Positions 1 to 8,699 of a stretch of DNA of 64,000 nt are shown here, in pieces. Source of the stretch: Streptomyces sp. 549 (GTDB lineage: Bacteria; Actinomycetota; Actinomycetes; Streptomycetales; Streptomycetaceae); NCBI RefSeq assembly GCF_030124175.1, contig NZ_JASKMT010000022.1:30694-94693 (forward strand). Reading direction: 5' to 3'. The position numbers were made by a program, and so were the translations under genes. Numbering within the stretch: the first letter of the stretch is position 1; each line of letters starts with the position of its first letter. Under the pieces are notes generated by a model that saw only the letters and a list, made by a program, of their open reading frames with translations, was not told where the DNA came from and ran no database searches.

Positions 1-2073
1 GACCAGGCCGCGTTCCTGCCGCAGAGCGCCGAGTCGACGAAGGTCAACGAGGCGCAGCAGGGGTTCCGCGACGACTCCTCGGTTCCGGCGGTCGTCGTGT
101 GGGTCGCCGAGGACGGCCGCGTGACCGAGGCCCAGCAGGGCGCGGCCACACAGGCCTTGGCCGGGCTGCGGGACGCCGAGTGGAGTGCGGGTGAGGTCTC
201 CCCCGCACTGCCCTCCGAGGACGGCGAGGCGCTGCAGGGGGTCGTGCAGCTCGCCGGCGACCTGGGTGAGGAGGCCGGGGAGCCGCTGGAGGAGATCCGC
301 AAGGCGGCCGAGGCGGTGCCGGGCACCGAGGTGTACATCGGCGGACCGGCCGCCACCCAGGCCGACCTGGGCGAGGCGTTCGCGGGCATCGACGGGCTGC
401 TGCTGGGCGTGGCGCTCAGCGTGGTGCTGCTGATCCTGCTGCTGGTCTACCGCAGTGTGCTGCTGCCGCTGGTCATCATCATGGGATCGGTGTTCGCGCT
501 GGCACTGGCCTGCGCGGTGGTCTACGTGCTGGCCGACCGGGACGTGCTGCGGGTGGACGGGCAGGTGCAGGGCATCCTGTTCATCCTCGTCATCGGTGCC
601 GCCACCGACTACGCGCTGCTGCTGACGGCGCGGTTCCGCGAGGAGCTGGCCGTGCCGGGCAGCGACCGGTTCGCGGCCGTGGTGGCAGCGGTGCGCCGGT
701 CCTTCGGCGCGATCAGCGCGAGCGCGGCGACCGTCGCGCTGGGCCTGCTCGCGCTGCTGCTGAGCGATCTGACGAACAACCGGGCGCTCGGCCCGGTGGG
801 GGCGATCGGCATCGTCTGCGCGGTGCTGAGCGTGCTGACCTATCTCCCGGCGGCGCTGGTGCTGCTGGGCCGGGTCGCCTACTGGCCGGCGAAGCCCCGG
901 CCCGCCGAGGACCCGGGCACACCCGGGGAGAAGCCTTCGGGCGTGTGGGGCCGGGTGGCGGCGCTGGTGGACCGGTCGCCGCGCCGCGTGTGGGTGACGT
1001 CGCTGGTGGCGCTGGCCGCGTGTGCCGCGTTCTCGCCGATGCTGAAGTCCGACGGCGTGCCACTGAAGGAGATCTTCGTCAACGACGCGCCGTCGGTGAC
1101 CGCCCAGGAGCGGCTCGCCGAGCACTTCCCCGGCGGTTCGGGCAATCCCGCGGTGATCATCGCCGACGCCGGCCGGGTCGAGGAGGTGACGGCTGCCGCG
1201 GGGAGCACCGACGGCGTGGCCGACGCCGCGCCCGTCACGGCCGGCGGACGGCCCGGCGGCGAGCCGCTGGTGGTGGACGGCAAGGTGCGGATCGACGCGA
1301 CGCTTGAGGACGCGGCAGACAGCGACGCGGCGAAGCAGACCGTGCTGCGGTTGCGGGACGCGGTGCACGAGGTGCCGGACGGCGACGCGCTGGTCGGCGG
1401 CTACACCGCGCAGCAGTACGACACCCAGACGACCGGGGAGCGGGACCGGATGGTCATCGCACCGGTGGTGCTGCTGATCATCCTGCTGATCCTGGTGTGG
1501 CTGCTGCGGTCCCTGGTGATGCCGGTGATCCTGGTGGCGACGGTGGCGCTCAACTTCCTCGCCACCCTGGGCGTCGCCGCGCTCGTCTTCCGCTACGGCT
1601 TCGGCTTCACGGGCACCGACGCGTCCGTGCCGCTCTACGGGTTCGTGTTCCTGGTCGCGCTGGGCGTCGACTACAACATCTTCCTGATGACCAGGGTCCG
1701 CGAGGAGACGCTGGTGCACGGCACCCGGGTCGGGGTGCTGCGCGGCCTGACGGCGACCGGCGGTGTGATCACCTCCGCGGGTGTGGTGCTCGCGGCGACG
1801 TTCGCCGCGCTGGTGGTCATCCCGCTCGCGTTCCTGGTGCAGATCGCCTTCATCGTGGCGTTCGGCGTGCTGCTGGACACCCTGGTGGTGCGGTCGCTGC
1901 TGGTGCCCGCACTGGTCCGGGACGCCGGGCCGGTGGTGTGGTGGCCGAGCGCGCTGCGCCACCGCGGCGACCCGCATCCGGCGGCGGGCGGCGCGGGGGC
2001 TGCGGCTCGCGGTGGTGGCCCCGGCGCGGCCGAGCGGGACCGGGGTGCGGCCGGTCAGGGCGGCGCCGGGTAG
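1..2073 (+). CDS. MMPL/RND-family membrane transporter, 5' end cut off by the window
   Basis: The reading frame is already open at base 1 and runs 690 codons to a TAG stop. The first visible residues (FLPQSAESTKV) match the start of the first extracytoplasmic loop of MMPL proteins, so roughly the first 30-50 residues and TM1 are missing. The rest shows the duplicated MMPL layout: hydrophobic helix bundles at about residues 125-290 and 485-645 of the visible part, with a periplasmic loop between them. Each bundle has the Asp-Tyr pair expected for proton relay (GAATDYALLL and LGVDYNIFL). The family exports lipids, drugs or siderophores using the proton gradient; the substrate here is unknown. 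The C-terminus is a Gly/Ala-rich tail. The trkA genes follow 106 bp downstream. Confidence 0.93.
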   Translation, partial: DQAAFLPQSAESTKVNEAQQGFRDDSSVPAVVVWVAEDGRVTEAQQGAATQALAGLRDAEWSAGEVSPALPSEDGEALQGVVQLAGDLGEEAGEPLEEIRKAAEAVPGTEVYIGGPAATQADLGEAFAGIDGLLLGVALSVVLLILLLVYRSVLLPLVIIMGSVFALALACAVVYVLADRDVLRVDGQVQGILFILVIGAATDYALLLTARFREELAVPGSDRFAAVVAAVRRSFGAISASAATVALGLLALLLSDLTNNRALGPVGAIGIVCAVLSVLTYLPAALVLLGRVAYWPAKPRPAEDPGTPGEKPSGVWGRVAALVDRSPRRVWVTSLVALAACAAFSPMLKSDGVPLKEIFVNDAPSVTAQERLAEHFPGGSGNPAVIIADAGRVEEVTAAAGSTDGVADAAPVTAGGRPGGEPLVVDGKVRIDATLEDAADSDAAKQTVLRLRDAVHEVPDGDALVGGYTAQQYDTQTTGERDRMVIAPVVLLIILLILVWLLRSLVMPVILVATVALNFLATLGVAALVFRYGFGFTGTDASVPLYGFVFLVALGVDYNIFLMTRVREETLVHGTRVGVLRGLTATGGVITSAGVVLAATFAALVVIPLAFLVQIAFIVAFGVLLDTLVVRSLLVPALVRDAGPVVWWPSALRHRGDPHPAAGGAGAAARGGGPGAAERDRGAAGQGGAG

Positions 2074-2179
2074 CGTGGGTGTTTCGCCGTTCACCAGCCC
2101 CGGCCCCAGGCCGGGGGAAGAGGGTGGGCGGTTTATGCCCAGGTGATCGCAGCAGGGGAAGGTGTGGGGTAACAGCCTC

Positions 2180-2845
2180 ATGCACATCGTCATCATGGGG
2201 TGCGGCCGCGTCGGAGCCGCACTCTCCAAGACCCTGGAGAACCAGGGCCACACCGTCGCGGTGATCGACCAGGACCCGACCGCCTTCCGGCGGCTCGGGT
2301 CCGGGTTCGGTGGACGCCGGGTCACCGGTGTCGGATTCGACCAGGACACGCTCCGGGAAGCCGGGATCGAGGACGCGGGCGCGTTCGCCGCGGTGAGCAG
2401 CGGCGACAACTCCAACATCATCGCGGCCCGGGTGGCACGAGAGATGTTCGGCGTGGACAACGTGGCCGCGCGCATCTACGACCCGCGGCGGGCCGAGGTC
2501 TACCAGCGGCTGGGCATTCCGACGGTGGCGACCGTGCGGTGGACCGCCGACCAGATGCTGCGGCGGCTGCTCCCCTCGGGCGCCGAGCCGTTGTGGCTGG
2601 ACCCGACCGGCGGGGTGCAGCTGGCCGAGGTGCACATCTCCCCCAGCTGGGTGGGCCACCGGGTCAGCAGGCTCCAGCAGGAGTCCGGCACCCGGATCGC
2701 CTTCATCACCCGGATGGGCGAAGCGATGCTGCCGGACAGCGGCACCGTGCTCCAGGAAGGTGACCTGGTGCACGCACTGATGCGCTGCGACCAGGTGGGC
2801 GACGTGGAGGCGGCGTTCGACCGCGGCCCCGAGGAGGCATCGTGA
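2180..2845 (+). CDS. trkA: TrkA-family potassium uptake regulatory protein (first of a pair)
   Basis: A cytoplasmic RCK protein of 221 aa that gates a potassium channel or transporter. The N-terminal Rossmann fold begins at once with MHIVIMGCGRVGAAL (GxGxxG NAD-binding loop), and the acidic residue at the end of beta-2 is in VIDQDP. A TrkA-C domain occupies about residues 135-215 (VQLAEVHISPSWVGHRV). I chose ATG 2180 because it begins exactly at beta-1; an in-frame GTG at 2162 would add six residues. The gene is followed after 46 bp by a second TrkA, so the two are probably co-transcribed and may form a hetero-octameric ring. No TrkH/KtrB membrane subunit is in the window. Confidence 0.93.
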   Translation: MHIVIMGCGRVGAALSKTLENQGHTVAVIDQDPTAFRRLGSGFGGRRVTGVGFDQDTLREAGIEDAGAFAAVSSGDNSNIIAARVAREMFGVDNVAARIYDPRRAEVYQRLGIPTVATVRWTADQMLRRLLPSGAEPLWLDPTGGVQLAEVHISPSWVGHRVSRLQQESGTRIAFITRMGEAMLPDSGTVLQEGDLVHALMRCDQVGDVEAAFDRGPEEAS

Positions 2846-2891
2846 GCGGGAACCGCCGCGGGTCCGCGCGCGAGAAGCGGGAGGTCCAGCC

Positions 2892-3605
2892 GTGAGGGTG
2901 GCCATTGCTGGAGCGGGAGCGGTCGGCAGGTCGATCGCCGCCGAGCTGCTGGAGAACGGGCACGAGGTGCTGCTCATCGACAAGGCCCCCACGGCCATCT
3001 CGGTGGAGCGGGTGCCGCAGGCCGAGTGGCTGCTGGCGGACGCCTGCGAGATCACCTCGCTCGACGAGGCGGCACTGCAGCGCTGCAACGTGGTGATCGC
3101 CGCGACCGGTGACGACAAGGTCAACCTCGTGGTGTCGCTGCTCGGCAAGACCGAGTACGGCGTGCCCCGGGTGGTGGCCCGCGTCAACAACCCGAAGAAC
3201 GAGTGGCTGTTCAACGAGGCGTGGGGCGTGGACGTCGCCGTGTCCACGCCGCGTCTGATGTCGGCGCTCGTCGAGGAGGCCGTCAGCGTCGGCGACCTGG
3301 TGCGCCTGATGCGGTTCAGCCAGGGCGACGCCAACCTGGTCGAGCTGACCCTGCCGCCCGAGGCGGCCCTGGCCGGTACCCGGGTGGGTGACGTGGACTG
3401 GCCGGAGGACACCGCGCTCGTCACCATCATCCGCGGAGCCCGGGTGCTCAAGCCCGGCCCCGAGGAGACGCTGGCCGCCGGGGACGAGCTGCTGTTCGTC
3501 GCCGCGCAGGACCGGGAGGAGCAGTTGGAGGATTTGCTGTCGGTCGTCCGTGAGGACGGCGAGGAGCATCCGCGGAACGGTTCCGGCACGGACCGCCGCG
3601 GCTGA
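2892..3605 (+). CDS. trkA: TrkA-family potassium uptake regulatory protein (second of a pair)
   Basis: A 237 aa RCK protein paralogous to its upstream neighbour. It has the nucleotide-binding loop AGAGAVGRSIAAELL at the N-terminus, ATGDDKVN near residue 75, and a TrkA-C domain from about residue 130 (LVELTLPPEAALAGTRV). The GTG start is supported by GGGAGG seven bases upstream. A strong hairpin terminator follows the stop. Paired trkA genes are common in actinomycetes, and the two proteins may bind different nucleotides. The potassium-responsive kdpDE genes lie on the opposite strand a little further on, so this end of the window has a potassium-homeostasis theme. Confidence 0.93.
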   Translation: MRVAIAGAGAVGRSIAAELLENGHEVLLIDKAPTAISVERVPQAEWLLADACEITSLDEAALQRCNVVIAATGDDKVNLVVSLLGKTEYGVPRVVARVNNPKNEWLFNEAWGVDVAVSTPRLMSALVEEAVSVGDLVRLMRFSQGDANLVELTLPPEAALAGTRVGDVDWPEDTALVTIIRGARVLKPGPEETLAAGDELLFVAAQDREEQLEDLLSVVREDGEEHPRNGSGTDRRG

Positions 3606-3647
3606 CCCCGTCCGGCTGCGGCGCCCGCCGCGGCCCGCACGACCCGC

Positions 3648-3703
3648 ACATGCGAGGAGGGAGCGCCTCCGGTGAGATCCGGAGGCGCTCCCTCCTCGTA
3701 TGT
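3648..3703. terminator. Strong bidirectional hairpin between trkA and DUF3159
   Basis: Two 25-base arms (3648-3672 and 3679-3703) pair completely apart from one G-T wobble, around a six-base loop. The hairpin lies between convergent genes, so it can end transcription from both sides. No T-tract follows, which is usual for Streptomyces terminators. Confidence 0.85.
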
Positions 3704-3733
3704 GCGGCGGTGCCCGGCGGGACGCGGGCGGGA

Positions 3734-4576
3734 TCAGCCGGGGCGGTGCGGGGTGTCGGGGTGGCGGTCGTCGCCTGCGGCGGCGATGCGCCGCTCGGTC
3801 TCGGCGGTGACCTCGCGGGCCACCACGTCCATCAGCTGCGGGCCGTCGGCGGCCTCCCACGTCTCCTGGGCGCGCTTCTCGCGCTTCTCCGCCTCCTCCT
3901 CGGCCTCCATCTCCGCGAACACGTCGATCGGCGGCGGGGCCTTGGCGAGGAAGATCCAGGTCAGGTACACGCACAGCAGGAACGGCGGAATCCCCAGCGC
4001 CACGCGCAGCCAGCCCAGTTGGGTGGCGTCGCCCCAGAAGTAGATGGGGAAGGTGATGCAGGACTTGGCCAGCAGGATCAGGCCCCAGGCGTAACTGGAC
4101 TTGACGTAGGCGCGCTTGCGGCCGGGGTTGCGGGTCCGCCAGGAGAGGTTCTCCTTGAACACCGGGCCCAGGATCAGGCCCAGCAGCGGCCAGCCCGCCA
4201 TGGCGCTGCCCAGGTAGGCCACGGCCAGGCCGAGGGTGTAGATCATGCCCGGCAGGAAGAAGTTCTTCGCGTCACCGGACATCATGGCGAACACCGCGCC
4301 GATGGCGACGCCGAAGACGCCGCTGAAGGCGTGCTTGACGGTGTCCTTCCGGGCGAGCCTGGCCAGCCCCATGACGGCGGAGAGCCCGAGCGCCGCGATG
4401 GCCGAGAAGTGCAGGTCCCGGTTGATCGTGTAGCTCAGCACGAACACCAGGCCGGGGACGGTGGTCTCCACCATTCCGCGAACGCCGCCGAACGCTTCGA
4501 GGAAGGCGGCCTTGGTCACCTCCGTGTCGGCCGTCGGTGACTCGGTGTCCGCGGAGGGCTTGTCGAGTGAGGTCAC
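3734..4576 (-). CDS. DUF3159 family membrane protein
   Basis: A 280 aa protein of unknown function, conserved in actinomycetes. After a short acidic N-terminus (residues 1-22) the core FLEAFGGVRGMVETTVPGLV is typical of DUF3159. About six hydrophobic segments follow between residues 40 and 215. The C-terminus is a charged helix with coiled-coil character (EMEAEEEAEKREKRAQE). The GTG start lies three bases from the stop of the upstream OB-fold gene, so the two are translationally close. It is the last gene of the minus-strand run kdpF-like - kdpD - kdpE - OB-fold - DUF3159. Confidence 0.85.
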   Translation of the reverse strand: MTSLDKPSADTESPTADTEVTKAAFLEAFGGVRGMVETTVPGLVFVLSYTINRDLHFSAIAALGLSAVMGLARLARKDTVKHAFSGVFGVAIGAVFAMMSGDAKNFFLPGMIYTLGLAVAYLGSAMAGWPLLGLILGPVFKENLSWRTRNPGRKRAYVKSSYAWGLILLAKSCITFPIYFWGDATQLGWLRVALGIPPFLLCVYLTWIFLAKAPPPIDVFAEMEAEEEAEKREKRAQETWEAADGPQLMDVVAREVTAETERRIAAAGDDRHPDTPHRPG

Positions 4577-4579
4577 CCG

Positions 4580-4972
4580 TTACTCCTGTCCCAGGGATCG
4601 CAGCTCGTACTTGGGGTTGAACAGCACGGGCCGGCCGCGGTTCATGGCGACCCGGCCCGACGCGATCAGCGTACGGCCCGGCTCGACCCCCGCGATCGCA
4701 CGCCGTCCGAGCCAGACGACGTCCAGCGACGCGGAACCGTCGAAGAGCTCCGCCTCCAGCGCGGGGACGCCGGCCCGAGGTCGGAGTGTAACGCTGCGCA
4801 GCGTTCCGGTCACTTTCACGATCTGCCGGTCACCGCAGTCGCAGATCCGGGTGCAGCCCGCCGTGTCGTTGCGCGTCGGCTCGTCCTCGACCGGCTCGTC
4901 CTCGGTGGAGAACCGGTCGAGGAAGCGCCGTATCTTTCCAGGCCGTTTCGACGGCCTCGGGGCACCGCTCAT
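4580..4972 (-). CDS. OB-fold nucleic acid-binding domain protein
   Basis: A small protein of 130 aa. Residues 40-125 read as an OB-fold: a first strand containing a CDCGDR turn, then VKVTGTLRSVTLRP, AELFDGSASLDVVWLGRR, TLIASGRV and a closing strand. This resembles the RecG-wedge/aspartyl-tRNA synthetase type of OB domain found in actinobacterial single-domain proteins next to DUF3159. No catalytic motif is present. The N-terminus (residues 1-25) is basic, followed by an acidic stretch (EDEPVEDEP). It lies 47 bp downstream of kdpE on the same strand. A role in binding DNA or RNA is inferred from the fold only. Confidence 0.8.
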   Translation of the reverse strand: MSGAPRPSKRPGKIRRFLDRFSTEDEPVEDEPTRNDTAGCTRICDCGDRQIVKVTGTLRSVTLRPRAGVPALEAELFDGSASLDVVWLGRRAIAGVEPGRTLIASGRVAMNRGRPVLFNPKYELRSLGQE

Positions 4973-5019
4973 GTCGGCCAGCGTACCCGGGTGGCGGAGC
5001 GCCGCGGACGGTCAGGACG

Positions 5020-5703
5020 TCACCGTTCGAAGCGGTAGCCCATGCCGGGCTCGGTGATGAAGTGCCTGGGGTGGGACGGGTCGGCCTCCAGCTTGCGGCG
5101 GAGCTGCGCCATGTAGACCCGGAGGTAGTTGGTCTCCGACCCGTACGAGGGACCCCAGACCTCGCGCAGCAGCTGCTTCTGGCTGACCAGCCGCCCGGTG
5201 TGGCGGACCAGGACCTCCAGCAGGTGCCACTCGGTCGGGGTGAGGCGGACGTCACGGCCGGCCCGGTGCACCTTCTTCGCCGCCAGGTCCACGCTGAACG
5301 TGCCGGTCTCGACCACGGCGGTGTCTCCGGCTGCGGGCGCCGGCTCCGCCCGCCGTACCGCGGCACGCAGCCGGGCCAGCAGCTCGTCCATGCCGAAGGG
5401 CTTGGTGACGTAGTCGTCGGCGCCCGCGTCGAGCGCTTCGACCTTCTCGTCGGAGGAGTGCCGTGCGGACAGCACCAGGATGGGCACCCGCGTCCAGCCC
5501 CGGATGCCGCGGATGACGTCGACGCCGTCCATGTCGGGCAGGCCGAGGTCGAGGATCACCACGTCGGGCCGCCGCTCGGCGGCCAGCTTCAGGGCGGTCG
5601 CGCCGTCCGGCGCGGTGTCCACCTCGTACCGGCGGGCACGCAGGTTGATCACCAGCGCCCGGACGAGCTGCGGTTCGTCGTCGACCACGAGCACTCGGTG
5701 CAT
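5020..5703 (-). CDS. kdpE: KdpE response regulator (OmpR/PhoB family)
   Basis: A 227 aa transcription factor, the partner of KdpD. The receiver domain has the acidic pair D8-D9, the phospho-acceptor D52 in VVILDLGLPDMDG, and K in VTKPFG. The C-terminal half is a winged-helix domain ending LRRKLEADPSHPRHFITEPG, typical of KdpE. In other bacteria KdpE activates the kdpFABC high-affinity potassium pump under potassium limitation. The gene lies 53 bp after kdpD. The structural genes kdpABC are not adjacent, so its targets here must lie elsewhere. Confidence 0.93.
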   Translation of the reverse strand: MHRVLVVDDEPQLVRALVINLRARRYEVDTAPDGATALKLAAERRPDVVILDLGLPDMDGVDVIRGIRGWTRVPILVLSARHSSDEKVEALDAGADDYVTKPFGMDELLARLRAAVRRAEPAPAAGDTAVVETGTFSVDLAAKKVHRAGRDVRLTPTEWHLLEVLVRHTGRLVSQKQLLREVWGPSYGSETNYLRVYMAQLRRKLEADPSHPRHFITEPGMGYRFER

Positions 5704-5756
5704 GGCGGTTGCTTCCTTCGGCTCTCTGAGCGGTTCGTGAGCGGGGCTGCGCGGCG

Positions 5757-8312
5757 TCAGGTGGTGGACGTGGAGAGTTCCGGTGCGAGCGGCGGGCGGG
5801 TGGGTCCGGCACGCAGCGTGAGGACCATCGTCATGCCGCCGCCGGGGGTGTCCTCGGCCTCCAGGGTCCCGCCCATCGCCTCGGCGAAGCCACGGGCCAC
5901 TGCGAGGCCCAGGCCGACCCCGACGCCCCGCGGCACGTCGCCGTACCGCTGGAACGGTTCGAAGATGCGGGCCTTGTCGCTGTCGGGCACCCCGGGGCCG
6001 CGGTCGGTGACCCGCAGCTCCACCCGGTGGTGCAGGGCGCTCGCGGAGACCTTGACCCGCTCGCCGGGCGGACTGTACTTGACGGCGTTCTCCACCACGT
6101 TGGCCACCGTGCGCTCCAGCAGCCCCGGGTCGACGGCGACCATGGGCAGCGCCTCGGGCACGTCCAGGAGCACGCTGCCCTCGGGCACCCCGCCCAGCGC
6201 CTTGGGCACCACCTCGTCGAGGTCGATCTCACGGATGAGGGGGGCGACCGTGCCCGTGTGCAGGCGCGACATGTCGAGCAGGTTGCCCACCAGGTGGTCG
6301 AGCCGGTCGGCGCCGTCCTCGATGCCCTCCAGCAGGTCCGCCTCGTCCTCCGGCGACCAGGCCACGTCGTCCGCCCGCAGCGAGGTGACGGCGGCCTTGA
6401 TGGCGGCGAGCGGCGTGCGCAGGTCGTGGCTGACGGCGGCGAGCAGCGCGGTGCGGATGCGGTTGCCCTCCGCCAGGGCTCGGGCCTGCGCGGCCTCACC
6501 CTCCAGCCGCTGGCGGTCCAGCACGCCCACCGCCTGCGCGGCGAACGCCGCCAGCACCCGGCGGTCCTCGGCGGGCAGGACCCGCCCGGCCAGCACAAGC
6601 ATCATGTGGTCGCCGACCGGCATGTCCACCTCACCGTCCTCCGGGCGCCGCATCGGGCGCCCGTCGGCGGGGGCGCCGACACCGCCCACGCAGGTCCACG
6701 GGCCGCCGTCGCCGGGGCGTTCCAGCAGGGCGACGGCGTCCATCGCGAAGGTCTCCCGGACGCGTTCCAGCAGCGCTTCGAGCGAGTCGTCGCCGCGCAG
6801 CACGCTGCCGGCGAGGGCGGCGAGGATGCCCGACTCGGCGCGCAGCCGGGCGGCCTGCCGGGACCGGCGCACCGCCAGGTCAACCACGGAGGCCACCGCA
6901 ACGGACACGAAGAAGAAGATCAGCAGGGAGACCACGTTGCGCGGGTCGGTGATGGTCCAGGTGTGCACCGGGTCGGCGAACCAGTAGTTGAGCAGGGCCG
7001 AGCACAGCACGGCCGACACCAGCGCCGGCAGCACACCGCCCACCAGCCCGGCGGCGACGGCCATCGCCAGGAAGACCAGAACGGTGTTGGCGAAGCCGAT
7101 GCCCGGCTGGAGGACGAGCAGCAGCGGCGTGGTGAGGGCCGGCAGCCCGAGCGCGGTGAGCCAGCCGGCGGCGGTCCGCCACCGCCCCGGGCGGGCGCCG
7201 CGCGACCCGGGCAGGCCGCGGCCCCGGGCGACCTCGTCGTGCGTGACGATGTGCACGTCCAGGTCGGTGCCGGAGTGGCGGGCCACGGTCGCTCCGACGC
7301 CCGGTCCGAAGACGTACTGCCAGGACCGGCGGCGGCTCGACCCGAGCACGATCTGCGTGGCGTCGACACCGCGGGCGAAGTCCAGCAGCGCGTCGGAGAC
7401 CTCGTCGCCGATGACGTGGTGGAAGGTGCCGCCGAGGTCCTCCACCAGGGTGCGCTGTACGGCCAGTTCCCGGGGGGAGGCGGGGCGCAGGCCGTCGGCG
7501 CGGGCGATGTGCACGGCGAGGAGTTCGCTGCCGGAGCTCCTGGCCGCCATGCGCGCGGCGCGGCGCACCAGGGTGCGGCCCTCGGGGCCTCCGGTGAGGC
7601 CGACGACGATGCGTTCCCTGGCCCGCCAGGTGGAGCGGATGGAGTGCTCGCTGCGGTACTGCTGGAGGTACTCGTCGGCACGGTCGGCGGTCCACAGCAG
7701 GGCCAGTTCGCGCAGCGCTGTGAGGTTGCCGGGGCGGAAGTAGTTCGACAGCGCGGCGTCGACCTTGTCGGGGCTGCAGACGTTGCCGTGCGCGAGGCGG
7801 CGGCGCAGCGCCTGCGGGGTCATGTCGACCAGTTCGACCTGCTCGGCCCGCCGCACCACCTCGTCGGGCACCGTCTCGGGCTGCCGCACGCCGGTGATGC
7901 CCTCGACGACGTCGCCGAGTGACTCCAGGTGCTGGATGTTGACGGTGGAGATCACGTCCACGCCGGCGTTCAGCAGTTCGTCGACGTCCTGCCAGCGTTT
8001 GCGGTGGCGGGCGCCGGGGGCGTTGGTGTGGGCGAGTTCGTCGACCAGCGCGACGGCGGGGTCCCGCCGCAGCACCGCCTCGACGTCGAGCTCCTCGACG
8101 GTCGTACCGCGGTGCGGGTGGCGGCGGCCCGGTATGCGCTCCAGGCCGGGCAGCAGCGCCTCGGTGCGGGCCCTGCCGTAGCACTCGACGGCGGCCACCA
8201 CCACGTCGGTGCCGCGTTCCTGCCTGCGGTGCGCCTCGGACAGCATGGCGTAGGTCTTGCCCACCCCCGGTGCCGCGCCCAGATAGATCCGCAGCCTGCC
8301 TCGTCCAGCCAT
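5757..8312 (-). CDS. kdpD: KdpD osmosensitive potassium-channel sensor histidine kinase
   Basis: An 851 aa full-length KdpD. Residues 1-215 are the KdpD domain with the Walker A motif GAAPGVGKT (12-20) and LVDELAHTNAPG. A universal-stress-like domain follows (about 225-365, IVLGSSRRRSWQYVFGPG). Hydrophobic helices sit at about 385-475. A GAF-like region precedes the kinase, with phospho-acceptor His near residue 629 (SHDLRTPLAAIKA), N box NVVENAVKYSP and G boxes DRGPGV and GVGLGLAVA. It senses potassium limitation and turgor and phosphorylates KdpE. All catalytic motifs are intact. A 27-codon membrane peptide precedes it by 57 bp. Confidence 0.96.
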   Translation of the reverse strand: MAGRGRLRIYLGAAPGVGKTYAMLSEAHRRQERGTDVVVAAVECYGRARTEALLPGLERIPGRRHPHRGTTVEELDVEAVLRRDPAVALVDELAHTNAPGARHRKRWQDVDELLNAGVDVISTVNIQHLESLGDVVEGITGVRQPETVPDEVVRRAEQVELVDMTPQALRRRLAHGNVCSPDKVDAALSNYFRPGNLTALRELALLWTADRADEYLQQYRSEHSIRSTWRARERIVVGLTGGPEGRTLVRRAARMAARSSGSELLAVHIARADGLRPASPRELAVQRTLVEDLGGTFHHVIGDEVSDALLDFARGVDATQIVLGSSRRRSWQYVFGPGVGATVARHSGTDLDVHIVTHDEVARGRGLPGSRGARPGRWRTAAGWLTALGLPALTTPLLLVLQPGIGFANTVLVFLAMAVAAGLVGGVLPALVSAVLCSALLNYWFADPVHTWTITDPRNVVSLLIFFFVSVAVASVVDLAVRRSRQAARLRAESGILAALAGSVLRGDDSLEALLERVRETFAMDAVALLERPGDGGPWTCVGGVGAPADGRPMRRPEDGEVDMPVGDHMMLVLAGRVLPAEDRRVLAAFAAQAVGVLDRQRLEGEAAQARALAEGNRIRTALLAAVSHDLRTPLAAIKAAVTSLRADDVAWSPEDEADLLEGIEDGADRLDHLVGNLLDMSRLHTGTVAPLIREIDLDEVVPKALGGVPEGSVLLDVPEALPMVAVDPGLLERTVANVVENAVKYSPPGERVKVSASALHHRVELRVTDRGPGVPDSDKARIFEPFQRYGDVPRGVGVGLGLAVARGFAEAMGGTLEAEDTPGGGMTMVLTLRAGPTRPPLAPELSTSTT

Positions 8313-8368
8313 GGGTCCATTCTGACCACTCGAACGTGCGACCGGCTGCCGGGCTGCCGGCTCGGCGG

Positions 8369-8452
8369 TCAGAGCCGGGACAGGGCGCGCAGGAGGACGA
8401 CGGCCAGCACGCCGACCAGGACTGCGGCGGCGACCAGTGCCACATCGGCCAT
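8369..8452 (-). CDS. 27-residue single-span membrane peptide, KdpF-like
   Basis: The ORF encodes one hydrophobic helix (ALVAAAVLVGVLAVVLLRAL) after three residues, with a short basic end. A good Shine-Dalgarno (GAGGAG, seven bases before ATG) supports translation. Size, topology and position ahead of kdpD suggest KdpF, the small stabilising subunit of the KdpFABC pump. It lacks the usual C-terminal PERF-like tail, so the assignment is inference. No kdpA, kdpB or kdpC lies between it and kdpD. Confidence 0.6.
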   Translation of the reverse strand: MADVALVAAAVLVGVLAVVLLRALSRL

Positions 8453-8637
8453 GGTGACTCCTCGGCGGGGCGGTTCACGCCGGACGCCCACCCGAGCGCC
8501 GGCGGGGACGGTCGGCCCCCGCCCGCCATCACACCGCACCACCGGGCGGCTCCGGCCGCTGTTGACGGGGTCCTGACGGGCACCGGCCCGTCCTTGACGC
8601 CGTCCATACGCCGCAGCGGGCGCGGGCGCACGGCGAA

Positions 8638-8673
8638 GGCCGGTGAGCGCCCCGGGCAGGGGGCTCACCGGCC
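8638..8673 (-). terminator. Hairpin terminator after the DUF3710 gene
   Basis: Perfect 11-bp arms (8638-8648 and 8663-8673) enclose a 14-base loop, starting 27 bases after the DUF3710 stop. It separates the thioesterase-dut-DUF3710 group from the kdp group. Confidence 0.75.
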
Positions 8674-8699
8674 TCGGCCTTGGTGCGGCGCGGCAGGGG

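Noticed and set aside
1850..3974. Long minus-strand open frames antisense to the trkA genes
   Set aside because: They run opposite to two clear TrkA genes, have Arg/Pro-rich low-complexity translations and no domain; a common artefact of high G+C DNA.
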